Shown here one piece after another: positions 43,494-54,636 of a DNA stretch of 64,000 nt. Origin of the DNA: Rhinopithecus roxellana (lineage: Eukaryota > Chordata > Mammalia > Primates > Cercopithecidae). The first letter of the stretch is position 1, and each line of letters opens with the position of its first letter. Under the pieces are notes generated by a model. It searched no databases and had not been told where the DNA came from. It saw nothing but the letters and a program-made list of their open reading frames with translations. The stretch is taken from NCBI RefSeq assembly GCF_007565055.1, contig NC_044560.1:46675530-46739529 (forward strand). The letters run 5' to 3'. Both the position numbers and the translations under genes were made by a program.

Positions 43494-44419
43494 TTTTTTT
43501 TTTTAAATATTCATGAAGTATTGTAAAATTCTGTCCATTAGTAACTAATATTTGAGAACATTTACAATAATAATGGAACTTAAAGTTAGATGTGTATTTT
43601 ATTTTACATTTTAATACATCTTAATAGTAGATATTAAGATAATTAAAAATAATTATGGTCACAATTATAATGGCAAAAACATAAATGTTTGGTGTTAGTA
43701 TATCTATATACAATTCAGTTTTTGGTCTAAAGTTCTTTGGTTGTCAAAAGGAACATTAGGTTTACTTCATTAATAGGAGTATGTGTTAATGCTGGTATGG
43801 CTTCTTAGTATTTTTTTCTGCTGTTAATTTTTGGAATAGTTGCGTGTGATTTTATGAATGCAGTTGAGTGGGGAGACAGATACTCATTATTTTAGTTCCA
43901 AAAAAGAGTATATAACTGATTACTATAGTACTAAGGAGGTAGACAGGTTATGCAACTGCCTAATATTTTTGAGGCCAATAATTTAAGCCTGAAGAATTTA
44001 GCCAAGATTCAGGAGCTAAAGTCCATAGTAGACAAGGCATGAAGCCAAATTGGGAGTTTAAGAAAAGAACAGAGCCATATATTGCTCTTTCTGGCAATGG
44101 TAATGGTGAATTCTCCATGACTATCCTATGGCTTTCGACAATCTCAGTGCTGGGTCCTCTGTGCTAGTGATCAGGGAGCTGCAGGAGGGGGAGAGAAGAA
44201 AAATTGAGGGAAAGTGAACATGCCATGGTGCCCCAACTCTATGCCAGTCACCCTAAGGCAACCAGTTTCCTGAGCCTCAACTTAAACATGTATCTGTTTT
44301 TAAACCAATCTCCCTGAAAAGGTGACTAAGGTCTGAGAGATTCCCCTTACCTTTACCTGCCTTTTCCTCAATCTTTCTTTTCCCACTTTGTAAAATGATG
44401 ACTCACATTTCTGAACTAA
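43494..44419. other. Longest non-Alu, non-gene stretch (926 bp)
   Basis: AT-rich at the start, mixed later. No open frame of interest and no repeat recognised. Confidence 0.4.
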
Positions 44420-44714
44420 TTTTTTTTTTTTGGATGGAGTTTCACTTTTGTTGCCCATACTGTAGTCCAATGGCGCAATCTCGGCTCACTGCAACCTCCG
44501 CCTCCCAGGTTCAAGTGATTCTTCTGCCTCAGTCTCCCAAGTTGCTAGGGTTATAGGTGCTCACCACCATGCCCACATAATTTTTTGTATTTTCAGTAGA
44601 GATTGGGTTTTACCATGTTGGCCAGGCTGGTCTTGAACTCCAGACCTCAGGCGAGCCACCCACCTCAGCCTCCGAAAGTGTTGGGATTACAGGCCTGAGC
44701 CACTGCACCCGGCT
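44420..44714 (-). repeat. Alu
   Basis: TTCTGAACTAA and TTCTTAACTCA flank it. Confidence 0.9.
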
Positions 44715-44759
44715 TTCTTAACTCATTATAGGGGTATTTCTGCTGGATATAAAACTCTG

Positions 44760-44996
44760 GTTGAGCCCAGGAGTTTGAGACCATCCTGGGCAACAAAGTG
44801 AGACCTTGACTTTACTAAAAATTGAACAATTGGCTGGGTGTGCTGGCACACACCTGTAATCCCAGCTACTTGTGGGGCTGAGGTGGGAGGATCACTTGAA
44901 TCCAGGAGTTTGAGGTTGCAGCAAGCTGTGATTGTGCTACTGCACTCCAGTCCAGCCTGGGCAATGCAGTGAGACTCAGTTATTAAAAAACAAACA
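44760..44996 (+). repeat. Alu, 5' truncated, old type
   Basis: Starts GGTTGAGCCCAGG. Confidence 0.85.
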
Positions 44997-44998
44997 TG

Positions 44999-45305
44999 GC
45001 TGGGCACAGTGGCTCATGCCTGTAATCCCAGCACTTTGGGAGGCCGAGGCGGGCGGATCGCCTGAAGTTGGGAGTTCGAGACCAGCCTGACCAACATGGA
45101 GAAACCCCATCTCTACTAAAAATACAAAATTAGCCGGATGTGGTGGCACATGCCTGTAATCCCAGCGACTAGGGAGGCTGAGGCAGGAGAATTGCTTGAA
45201 CCTGGGAGGCAGAGGTTGCAGTGAGCTGAGACAGTGCCACTGCCCTCTAGCCTGGCCAAGAAGAGTGAAACTCTGTCTCAAAACGACAACAACAACAACA
45301 AAACC
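44999..45305 (+). repeat. Alu in tandem
   Basis: (AAC)n tail. Confidence 0.9.
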
Positions 45306-45339
45306 TCAAAACATTCAAAATGTTGAAGAGTTTCAAGAG

Positions 45340-45892
45340 ATGGTTTGAGTCCAGGGGTTCAAGACCAACCTGGGCAACATGGCAAAACCCTATCTCTATA
45401 AAAAGTATAAAAATTACCCAGGCATGGCCGGGTACGGTGGCTCGTGCCTGTAATCCCAGCACTTTGGGAGGTCGAGGCGGGTGGATTGCAAGGTCAGGAG
45501 ATCAAGACCATCCTGGCTAACACAGTGAAACCCCATCTCTACTAAAAATGCCAAAAATTAGTAGGGCATGGTGGCGGGTGCCTGTATTCCCAGATACTTG
45601 GGAGGCTGAGGCAGGAGAATGGCATGAACCTGGGAGGCGGAGCTTGCAGTGAGCCGAGATCGTGCCACTGCATTCAAGCCTGGGCGACAGAGTGAGACTC
45701 CGTCTCAAAAAAAAAAAAAAAAAAAAAAAAAAAATTACCCAGGCATGGTGGTACACACCTGTAGTCCCAGCTACTCAGGACTCTGAGGTGGGTGGATCAC
45801 CTGAGCCCAGGAAGTTGAGGCTGCAGTGAGCTGAGAATGCACCACTGCACTCTAACCTGGGTGTTGGAGTGCGACCCTATTAAAAAAAAAAA
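45340..45892 (+). repeat. Old Alu split by a nested AluY
   Basis: Resumes at 45734. Confidence 0.88.
45426..45733 (+). repeat. AluY nested in Alu
   Basis: AAAATTACCCAGGCAT target duplication. Confidence 0.95.
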
Positions 45893-46067
45893 TTCCTGAG
45901 TAAAATTGTAAAATTGATGTTCATTACTATCGTGAATGATACCTTTCTCCTAGTCTATTCCTGATATGTAGGAAAACAGTAGCTAATAGCCAATGTCTCA
46001 TATAGTAGCTCATAGCCTGGCAGTAGTTCATAGTCTAGCATAGAAACTGCCTTTGCAAAATGATGAC

Positions 46068-46695
46068 TGAGACAGTGAAAGAGATCTGACCTAATCAACT
46101 CTATCTTGCTTCTAACCTCCAAGCTGTCCCTGTTCATTCCTGGGCATAGGCTGAACTAACTTTGGGAGAAATTTATAGTTTAAAACAAAGACGATGACAG
46201 ACAGCCCTTTCCCAAGGCAGACCTCCTTCTTGCCGGGGGCCTAGATTGCCTTTGTAGGACGAATGCTAGCCACAAGATTAGAAACTATAATTTAGGAGTC
46301 ATGCGGCTACAGGCTACTGAGTTCTGACCCTCCCTCAGCTGCTCCTAATATCAGTGCTTGAGATATTTTGCAGACCCTGCAATTGATGGAGCAGCAGGTA
46401 CCACCCAGATCAATAAACTGGCTCATCTGATCTTGTGGCCCCCACCCAGGAACTGACTCAGTGCAAGAAGACAGCTTCAACTCCTTATGTTTTCATCCCT
46501 GACCAATCAGCACTCCTGGCTCACTGACTTCCCCCAACCCACCAAGTTATCCTTAAAAACTCTGCTTCCCAAATGCTTGGGGAGACTTATTAGAGTAATA
46601 AGAAAACTCTGGTCTCCTGCACAGCCAGCTCTGCATGAATTAATCTTTATCTATTGCAATTCCCATGTTTGATAAATATGCTCTGTCTAGGCAGT
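46068..46695 (+). repeat. Older solo LTR, 5' part, split by the provirus
   Basis: Begins near TGAGACAGTGAAAG and carries CCAATCAGCACTCC, a TTAAAAACT box and AATAAG near its promoter-like 3' half. It continues at 53334 after the provirus. It resembles the LTR at 40301-40885 throughout its 3' half. Its family is not assigned. It looks unlike the class II LTR. Confidence 0.8.
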
Positions 46696-47036
46696 TGTTG
46701 GGAGAAAAGCTGAGTGTTGGAGAGAAGCTGAGGCAGGGCTTGCATATCTGCTAGACTTGCTGGCTCCTTGCTTCTAGTACTCCTATTACTTCAAGCAGTC
46801 ATATGTTTCTCATTCACTTGATACAATGTTTCCTTTCAACCCCCACATCCTCACCACCTGTTTCTTTGTTGGATTACCAATAAATAGTGTGGGCTCCCAG
46901 AGCTTGGGGCCTTCGCAGCCTCCACAATGGCAAGGGCTCCCGGTCCCACTTCTCTCTCCCAAACTTTTTCTCAATCCTTTGACTCCTCCGACGTTGTCGC
47001 CCCCACAACCTGGTGTTGGGTCTGATTACCCCAACA
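46696..47036 (+). repeat. 5' LTR of the class II provirus
   Basis: Starts TGTTGGGAG and ends CCCCAACA. AATAAA lies at 46879-46884. It is 341 bp, 19 bp longer than the partner LTR, because its first 19 bases are repeated in slightly altered form from 46715. Confidence 0.9.
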
Positions 47037-47040
47037 TTCC

Positions 47041-47058
47041 TGGCTGCCCAACATGGGG
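47041..47058 (+). other. Primer binding site, lysine tRNA type
   Basis: TGGCTGCCCAACATGGGG starts 4 bases after the LTR. It matches the lysine-tRNA primer site of betaretroviruses except for one extra T and a G-to-A change, consistent with decay. Confidence 0.8.
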
Positions 47059-47390
47059 CGACAAAGACCCTGGTGAAGGAACGCTAGAGCATGTGAAAGC
47101 AGAGGACACATCGTCAAAGGACACCTGAGGACGTCTGAAAGAAGCTTAGCGGGAAAGCTGAACACTCGGAAGAACCAGGGTAACAATGGGACAAAGTGAA
47201 AGCAGACGTTCTGCTTACTTAAATTTCTTAAGGCATTTATTACGAAGAAGGGGAGTGAAAGTTAGTACTCAGAATTTGTTATCACTCTTCAGTGCAGTAA
47301 AGCAATTTTGCCCATGGTTTCCTGAACAAGGGACTATGGAGTTGGATGAATGGGAGTAAATTGGAAGAGATTTTAAAAAGGCATATAAAA

Positions 47391-47697
47391 GGCCGGGCGC
47401 GGTGCCTCACACCTGTAATCCCAGCACTTTGGGAGGCTAAGGCGGGTGGATCACAAGGTCAGGAGATTGAGACCCTCCTGGCTAACACGGTGAAACCCTG
47501 TCTCTACTAAAAACTACAAAAAATTAGCCAGGCGTGGTGGCAGGCGCCTGTAGTCCCAGCTACTCGGGAGCCTGAGGCAAGAGAATGGCATGAACCAAGG
47601 AGGCAGAGCTTGCAGTGAGCCAAGATCACGCCGCTGCACTCCAGCCTGGGCAACGGAGCGACACTCTGTCTCAAAAAAAAAAAAAAAAAGCAAAAAC
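47391..47697 (+). repeat. AluY in retroviral gag
   Basis: Flanked by AAAAAGGCATATAAA and AAAAAGGTGTATAAA. Confidence 0.93.
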
Positions 47698-48343
47698 AAA
47701 AAGGTGTATAAAGAGGGAGCAGAAATTCCAGTTTCCATTTGGTCAGCGTGAGGGCTAATAAAGACAGCTCTTGAGCCATTTCAAACAGACGACGAGGTAG
47801 ATTCAGATGAGGAAGAGGAGGATGAGTGTAAAAAACTAACTTCAGATTCTGGGTGTGAGGAACAGCTATCGGAGATTAAAGAAAAGAAAGGAAAACTAAA
47901 AAAAGTATGTTTTACTAGCCTATTGGCTCCACCTGCTGAATTAAGTGAATGGTCACCTCCTCTCTCACCCCTTAATGGGCGAGAAAATAAATTAGCTGAA
48001 AAACTTACTACTGCTCCTGTAGTTGCAACATTAAAACCTGGAGCAATTGGTGGTGCTATACAAAATTCTATTCAAAAAGCTAGAGCCAAGGGAGACCTTG
48101 AAGCATGGCAATTTCCCATTGCTATAATCCAGCAAGGAGGACAGAATATAACTAATTGGGCCGCTTTTCCTTTTAAGTTACTGAAGGAATTTAAGCAAGC
48201 CAGTAATATGGACCGAACCCTCCTTTTGTGCAAACTTTATTTAAAAATATGGCTCTTGATAATAGATTAATACCGTATGATTGGGATACCTTGACAAAAT
48301 CTGTTCTCACTCTCAGTACTCGAAGTTTAAAACCTGGTGGGTT

Positions 48344-48677
48344 GGCTGGGCGCGATGGCTCAAGCCTGTAATCCCAGCACTGTGGGAGGCCGAGACGGGT
48401 GGATCACGAGGTCAGGAGATGGAGACCATCCTGGCTAATACGGTGAAACCCCGTCTCTACTAAAAAAAAAAAAAAAAAAAAATACAAAAAACTAGCTGGG
48501 CGAGGTGGCGGGCGCCTGTAGTCCCAGCTACTCGGGAGGCTGAGGCAGGAGAATGGCGTAAACCCGGGAGGCAGAGCTTGCAGTGAGCTGAGATCCGGCC
48601 ACTGCGCTCCAGCCTGGGCGACAGAGCGAGACTCCGTCTCAAAAAAAAAAAAAAAAAACGAAAACAAAACCAAAAAA
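48344..48677 (+). repeat. Young AluY in retroviral gag
   Basis: AAAACCTGGTGGGTT on both sides. Confidence 0.95.
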
Positions 48678-49176
48678 AAAACCTGGTGGGTTGATGAAGC
48701 ACAAAACTCAGGCAATGGAAAACATACAAGCACAGCTACCTGTGCCTGTTTCCTTTGAACAGTTAAGGGGAGTTGGCCCTAATTGGGGTTGATTAGAGAA
48801 TCAAGCAGTAATGGAGGATGTTGCCATTGTTCAGCTGTGCTTTGTGTGCTTATGGGCATGGGAAAGGATAAATGTTACAAAGGAAAAATATTCTTCTTTC
48901 AGTTCTGTCTGACAAGGACCTAAAGAACCATATATTGATTTTATTGCTTGGCTCCAAGGGGCTGTGTATAAAGCCATAACTGATAAAACGGCTCAGGATG
49001 TTGTAATACAGCTTCTTGCATATGATGATGCTAATGCAGAGTGTCAAACTGCTATTAGACCCCTGAGAGGGAAGGCTCATTTAGCTGTATATATTAAGGC
49101 TTCTGATGGCATTGGAGGTAACTTACATAAGGCTACTCGTTGAGCTCAGGCTATGGCTGGATTAAGAGTAGGAAGG

Positions 49177-49456
49177 GGCCGGGTGCGGTGGCTCAAGCCT
49201 GTAATCCCAGCACTTTGGGAGGCCGAGACGGGCGGATCATGAGGTCAGGAGATCGAGACCATCCTGGCTAACATGGTGAAACCCCGTCTCTACTAAAAAT
49301 ACAAAAAACTAGACGGGCGAGGTGGCGGGCGCTTGTAGTCCCAGCTACTTGGGAGGCTGAGGCAGGAGAATGGCGTAAACCCGGGAGGCGGAGCTTGCAG
49401 TGAGCTGAGATCCGGCCACTGCACTCCAGCCTGGGCGACAGAGCGAGACTCCGTCT

Positions 49457-49494
<38 letters not shown>
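49177..49494 (+). repeat. Young AluY in retroviral gag
   Basis: AAGAGTAGGAAGG on both sides. Tail of about 37 A. Confidence 0.95.
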
Positions 49495-49499
<5 letters not shown>

Positions 49500-49732
49500 T
49501 AGGAAGGAGTATGCCCGGTTTCTCAGGCTCTTGCTTTAATTGTGGGCAATTTGGACACACAAGAAAGGAATGTAGAAAAGGAAATCAAAAGGCAAAAACT
49601 ACTGCCATCAAACAACAGAAAAGTCCTGGTGTATGTCCCCGGTGTAAGAAAGGCAATCACACAAATCAGTGTCATTCTAAATTTAGCAAAGATGGACAAC
49701 CTCTTTCAGGAAACAAGAGGGGCCTGCCTTGA

Positions 49733-50668
49733 GCCCCTCAACAAACCGAGGCATACCTGGCACAGCCAGTGCCCTTACATATGTACAATTGTCCCCCGCC
49801 TCAGCAGGCAGTGCTGCTGTAGACCTCTACGGCACGATTCCCATCTCCTTACTTCCTGGGGACCCACCAAAGAAGGTCCCCATGGGAGTTAGGGGACCCT
49901 TACCCTCAGGAACAGTCACTCTATTACTTGGAAGATCTAGTCTAAATTTAAAAAGTGTTACTGTACATCCAGGAATAATTGACTGATTATATCAGAGAAA
50001 TTAAATTAGTTATTAGTTCCTCAACTCCGTGGTCTGCCTCCCCAGGAGAAAGAATTGCTCAGTCGTTGCTGTTACCTTACATAAAGCTAGAAAGCAGCTC
50101 AGTGAAAAGAACAGGAGGCTTTGGTAATACTAATCCAGCAGGAAAGGCTGTGTATTGGGTTAATCAAGTGTCTGACAAAAGACCTATTTGCACAGTAACT
50201 ATTCAGGTAAAAGATTTTGAAGGACTAGTAGATACTGGAGCTAATGTCTCTATTATTGCTATAAATCAATGGCCCCTGCACTGGCCTAAGCAAAGGCATC
50301 CATTGGTATTGTTGGAGTAGACGCTGCCTCAGAAGTTTTCCAAAGTTCTTTGATTTTACCATGTCAAGGGCCGTATGGTCGGGCAGGGACAATCCAGCCT
50401 ATCATTACATCTGTTCCTGTCAACGTATGGGGTAGAGACTTACTGCAACAATGGGATGCTGAAATAATCTATTCCTATGGATCAATATAGTAATAATAGT
50501 AGACAAATGATGAAAAATATGGGATATCGCCCGGGAAAAGGACTAGAAAAAGAGAAATTGCCAATCAGAACCGTTAGAATTAGAAGAGCAAATATGTCAG
50601 ACCGGATTGGGGTGTCATTTTTAGGAGTGGCCATTGTTGAGCCTCTGGCTCCCATTCCTCTTGTTTAG
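49733..50668 (+). pseudogene. pro: Endogenous retroviral dUTPase and protease region, broken
   Basis: At about 49800-49985 the sequence reads AAVDLYGTIPISL and later GRSSLNLK...HPGIID, which correspond to dUTPase motifs near the catalytic aspartate and the Ser/Arg motif. The aspartic protease signature LVDTGANVSI follows at 50225-50254, with DTG at 50231-50239. A G-patch (NMGYRPGKGLE) lies at about 50515-50550, as in betaretroviral pro. Stops at 49982 and 50320 and frameshifts separate the pieces. Confidence 0.82.
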
Positions 50669-52257
50669 CTAACTGCCAAACTGGTTTGGGTGGCGCAATG
50701 GCTGCTGAAACAGGAAAAACTGGAGGCTTTAAAAGAACTAGTGCAGGAACAATTGCAAAAGAGACATGTAGAGTCTACTTTCTCCCCTTGGAATTCTCCG
50801 GTATTTGTCATTAAGAAAAAATCCAGTAAATGGAGAATGTTAACAGATTTAAGGGCCATTAATGCTGTGATTCAACCTATGGGCATGCTACAACCAGGGC
50901 TGCCCTCCCCAACAATGATCCCAAAATACTGGATTGAATGTGCCTTAATTTGAAAGGTGACTGATGAACACCTTCATTTTTTATTTCATTCTTTACAGCA
51001 AGCAATACAACAAAGGCATTCACCTTTCTATATCACTCATATGGGAGCACATACTAACCTCTTGAACCCTTTAAACTTAATCAAAGGGCGGATGCCTTGG
51101 TGTCTGTAGCCTTTGCTGATGCACAAACATTTCATTCTTTAACCCAGCTTAATGCCGCGGGCCTTAGAAAAAGATATGGTCTATCGTGGAAACAAGCTAA
51201 AGGAATTGTGCAACACAGTTCTGCCTGCCAAGTCAGATGTGCCATCTGCCACATCAAGGACCAGAAGTTAACCCTAGAGGTTTATCTCCAAATTCCATCT
51301 GGCAGATGGGTGTAACACATATTCCTGCTTTTGGAAAACTGTCCTTTGTTCATGTTTCGGTAGATACCTATTCACATTTTATCTGGGCCACATGTCAAAC
51401 AGGGGAAGCTACAGCTCATGTTAAAAGACATCTTTTATCTTGCTTTTCAGTTATGGGAATCCCAGAAGAAATCAAAACTGATAACAGCCCAGGATACTGT
51501 AGTAAAGCCATGGCTACATTTTTTCAACAATGGAATATTACCCATACTATGGGTATTCTATATAACTCACAAGGACAAGCAATAGTGGATAGAGTTAATT
51601 GTACTTTAAAAATTCAAATACAAGGCTGGGCATGGTGGCTCACACCTGTAATCCCAGCACTTGGGGAGGTGAGGCGGGCAGATCATGAGGTCAGGAGATT
51701 GAGATCATCCTGGCTAACACGGTGAAACCCCGTCTCTACTAAAAATACAAAAAAATTAGCCGGGCGTGGTGGCGGGCACCTGTCGTCTCAGCTACTCAGG
51801 AGGCTGAGGCAGGAGAATGGCGTGAACCTGGGAAGCGGAGGTTGCAGTGAGCTGAGATCATGCCTGGGTGACAGAACAAGACTCCCTCTCAAACAACAAA
51901 CCACAAAACTCAAATACAGAAGCAAAAGGGAGGGGACTAGGAATATAAGACATCACATATGCAATTGCATTTAGCTTTATTAACATTAAATTTTTTAAAT
52001 TTACAAAAAGATCAACCCATGACTGCAGCTGAACAACACCTGACAGGACAAAAGGAAAATAAAGAGGCTGGACAAGATATATGGTGGAGGGATGCACATA
52101 CAAAGAGCTGGGAAAAAGGAAAAATAATTTTATGGGGAAGAGAATTTGCTTGTGTCGCTCCAGGTGACAACCAGGTGCCTGTGTGGGTGCCCACCCAACA
52201 TCTGAAGATCTATCATGAACCACAGCATCTAGTGGACCCACTGTACAGTGCAAATTG
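50669..52257 (+). pseudogene. pol: Endogenous retroviral pol, internally deleted, with dead integrase
   Basis: The RT fingers region (SPWNSPVFVIKKKSSKWRM, LTDLRAINAVIQPMG) runs to about 50930. The RT catalytic core, thumb and most of RNase H are missing. Sequence resumes near 50958 in the RNase H tail (SPFYITHMGAHTNL). Integrase follows: the zinc-binding region has FHSLTQLN, where the second His is Gln, and then a frameshift. The core has QMGVTH, KTDNSPGYCS and AIVDRVN. The C-terminal domain (IWWRDAHTKSWEKG, FACVAPGDNQVPVW) ends at 52257. The first catalytic Asp reads Gly and the last acidic residue reads Asp instead of Glu. An Alu at 51624 interrupts it. Confidence 0.88.
51624..51905 (+). 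repeat. Alu in retroviral integrase
   Basis: AAATTCAAATACA and AAACTCAAATACA flank it. Confidence 0.92.
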
Positions 52258-53011
52258 AACGTTTAAGGATCGCTTTTAAGCCTCGATTTGCTTTCTCTGT
52301 GCCTTGTTAGAAGGGGCCTGCTTCTTGTTATCAAGGGTAAGTTTTGCCCTGCAGTAATTAACCAAAGAGGCAGAAACTGAGTTACAAATGCTTCAGCGAT
52401 GGCATGCCTCCCAGCTACAGCCACAAAAGGTTTTGCTTCTGTTTCAGTAGATTTACTAACATGGGGGTGAGGGTTTGCTTGTGTTTTTTGCAGGAGATGA
52501 ACAAACTGTAGGTGCCCTCAAGATGTGTGCAACCATGGAACAGGAGACTGGAAGGACCCATGGATCCCAACCATGGACCGGGTTCCCCTCGTACGAACCA
52601 TGCTGAGAAACTGCTGGAGTGCCAGGGTTTTACCTATAGATACTTAATGGACCAATGCTTTCTGACTGAACTCCTCTCTACCCTGAATACAAGAGACCCT
52701 AATAGGTAGGCAGGAGTATCATCGCCTCTGTTCAGCATGAAGAAGTTACAGAAGATGGACCTTCATCCTTCTGCAACCCCTAGGATTAAGGGTCCTCTTG
52801 TAAAAGGGGAAGGGGAGATAAATAGGAAGCATTCAAAGTAGAGCAACTCCATTTTGAATAAGGGCTAAGAAAAATGAAGCTGGATCACCAACTGGCAATT
52901 AAGGGCTGCACAGCCTGCAATTGCCTTGCTCAATTAATTTTAAAAAGAGGCCACCTTATGCTAGTAATAATGATAGCTGTGGCAGTTTTTACAAAAAAGA
53001 GAAGGGGGGCA
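52258..53011 (+). pseudogene. env: Remnant of the env region with polypurine tract
   Basis: Only about 750 bp separate pol from the 3' LTR, so most of env is gone. A short open stretch at about 52960-53005 encodes a hydrophobic run (MLVIMIAVAVF) followed by TKKR, which could be the end of a transmembrane subunit. The purine tract AAAAAAGAGAAGGGGGG ends just before the LTR. The rest is not recognisable to me. Confidence 0.5.
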
Positions 53012-53333
53012 TGTTGAGAGAAGCTGAGGCAGAGCTTGCATGTCTGCTAGACTGCTGGTTCCTTGCTTCTAGCACTGCCATTATCTCAAGCAGCTATATG
53101 TTTCTCATTCACTTGATACACTGTTTCCTTTCAACCCCCACATCCTTACCACCTGTGTCTTTGAGCGCCAACAACTAACCTGGGCTCCCAGAGCTTGGGG
53201 CCTTCGCAGCCTCCACTCTCACTATGGCCCTCTGGTCCCACTTCTCCCTCTCAGACTATCTTTTTATCATTCCTTTGACTCTGTCGGACTTCTTCGCCCC
53301 CACGACCTAGTGTTGCGTCTGATCACCCCAACA
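53012..53333 (+). repeat. 3' LTR of the class II provirus
   Basis: TGTTGAGAG to CCCCAACA, 322 bp. The AATAAA seen in the 5' LTR is replaced here by non-signal sequence (CAACAACTAA), so this copy lacks its poly(A) signal. Confidence 0.9.
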
Positions 53334-53366
53334 GCAGTGGGCAAGGTGAACCCATTGGGCAATTAC
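53334..53366 (+). repeat. Older solo LTR, last 33 bp, beyond the provirus
   Basis: GCAGTGGGCAAGGTGAACCC to TTACA matches the end of the LTR copy at 40853-40885. This shows that the provirus sits inside the LTR. Confidence 0.85.
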
Positions 53367-54242
53367 AGCATCTCCTGGGAAAGATAGATCCTGTAAACAG
53401 ATAATTTTAATACAACATGTTAATTGAAAAGGTAAAGATCAGCAACAGGTTTCATGGAATGGCAGAGGAAGTTGCATTAGCAAAACTTGCAGAGGAGGTC
53501 TGGGGAAAAGTTTCTTGGACGTTGTAATAGCGAACTGAGTCTTGAAGAACAAGGCATTTTGCACAATGTGTGGATGCTGTGCTCTCCTAAGTCAGGGAAA
53601 ACAAACCTTGTAAACGATTTGAAGAGATTTATTCTGAACCAAGTATGAGTGACCAAGGCCCAAGGCAAAATCTCAAGAGGTCCTGAGAACATGTGCCCAA
53701 GGTAGTTGGGTTACAGGTTGGTTTTACACGTTTTAGGGAGACATAGGCATTAATCTATACATGTAAGGTATGCATTGGTTTGGTTCAGAAAGATGGGATA
53801 GGTGGATACAAAGATTTTCCAATGGGCATTTGTTTGAAAGAGTTATTATCTAAAGCCTAGGAATTCACAGAAAGGAGTGTCTGGGTTAAGATAAGGGGTT
53901 GTGGAATCCAAGGTTCTTATTGTGTAGAATAGATGGTAAGTGTTTCTTATCAAGCCTTAAAAGGTGCCAGACTAGTTAATCTCTCTGGATCAGGAAAAGA
54001 CCTGGAAAGGGAAGGTGATTCTCTACAGAATGTAGATTTCTCCACTAGAATGTAGATTTCCCCACCAGGGCCATTTAAAAATATGCCATGAGAATATATT
54101 TGGGGGTAAAATACTATGGATTTCTTTCTGGGCGGGCTCTCTGTCATGTGAAGCTATACTAGAGTCACGCTGGAATTTGGTATCTTATTGCTACAAAGAG
54201 TTGGCTTTGTCAGTCTTAAGATCTGTATTTTAATGCTTTTAT

Positions 54243-54516
54243 TTTTAAAGACAGAGTCTCGCTCTGTCGCCCAGGCTGGAGTGCAGTGGCACGATCTCAG
54301 CTCACTGCAACCTCTGCCTCCCGGGTTCAAGTGATTCTCCTGCCTCAGCCTCCTGAGTAGCTGGGATTACAGGGGCGTGCCACCATGCCTATTTTTTGTA
54401 TTTTTCGTAGAGACGGGGTTTCACCATGTTGATCAGGCTGTTCTTGAACTCCTGACCTCGTAATCCACCTCCTCCCAAAGTACTAGGATTACAGGCATGA
54501 GCCACCGTGTCCGACT
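54243..54516 (-). repeat. Alu
   Basis: Two short deletions. Confidence 0.88.
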
Positions 54517-54636
54517 TTTTTTTTGCTTTGTTTTGAGAGGAGGTCTTGCATTGTTGCCCAGGCTGGTCTTGAACTCCTGGGCTCAAGTGATCCTCCCAAA
54601 GTGCTGGGATTACAGGCGTGAGCGCAGCACTATGCC
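54517..54636 (-). repeat. Alu fragment
   Basis: Tail, start and far end with interior lost. Confidence 0.8.

Larger units (their letters stand above)
47186..49732 (+). pseudogene. gag: Endogenous retroviral gag, broken
   Basis: An ATG at 47186 opens with MGQSESRRS, a myristoylation-type matrix start, and meets a stop just before the first Alu. Capsid-like sequence (AKGDLEAWQFP, FPFKLLKEFKQA) lies at about 48080-48210. The major homology region QGPKEPYIDFIAWLQ is at 48913-48957. Nucleocapsid lies at 49511-49732 with one standard CCHC box (CFNCGQFGHTRKEC) and a second box (CPRCKKGNHTNQC) one residue short between His and the last Cys. Stops occur in several places, and three Alus (47391, 48344, 49177) split it. 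It cannot make a full Gag. Confidence 0.88.
46696..53333 (+). mobile_element. Class II endogenous retrovirus (betaretrovirus-like, HERV-K superfamily), defective provirus
   Basis: A provirus of the layout LTR, primer site, gag, dUTPase/pro, pol, env remnant, purine tract, LTR. It is flanked by GCAGT at 46691-46695 and again at 53334-53338, a 5-bp target duplication typical of this group. The two LTRs differ visibly, by roughly a tenth or more of positions by eye, so the insertion is old. All genes carry stops, frameshifts or deletions, and four Alus interrupt the interior. The LTR looks like the LTR14/HERVK14 group, but that subgroup name is a guess. Confidence 0.9.

Noticed and set aside
50955..51000. 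Near-perfect splice acceptor in the retroviral pol (TTTTTTATTTCATTCTTTACAG)
   Set aside because: The same bases read in frame as RNase H sequence (HLHFLFHSLQQ), so the pyrimidine run is coding in origin.
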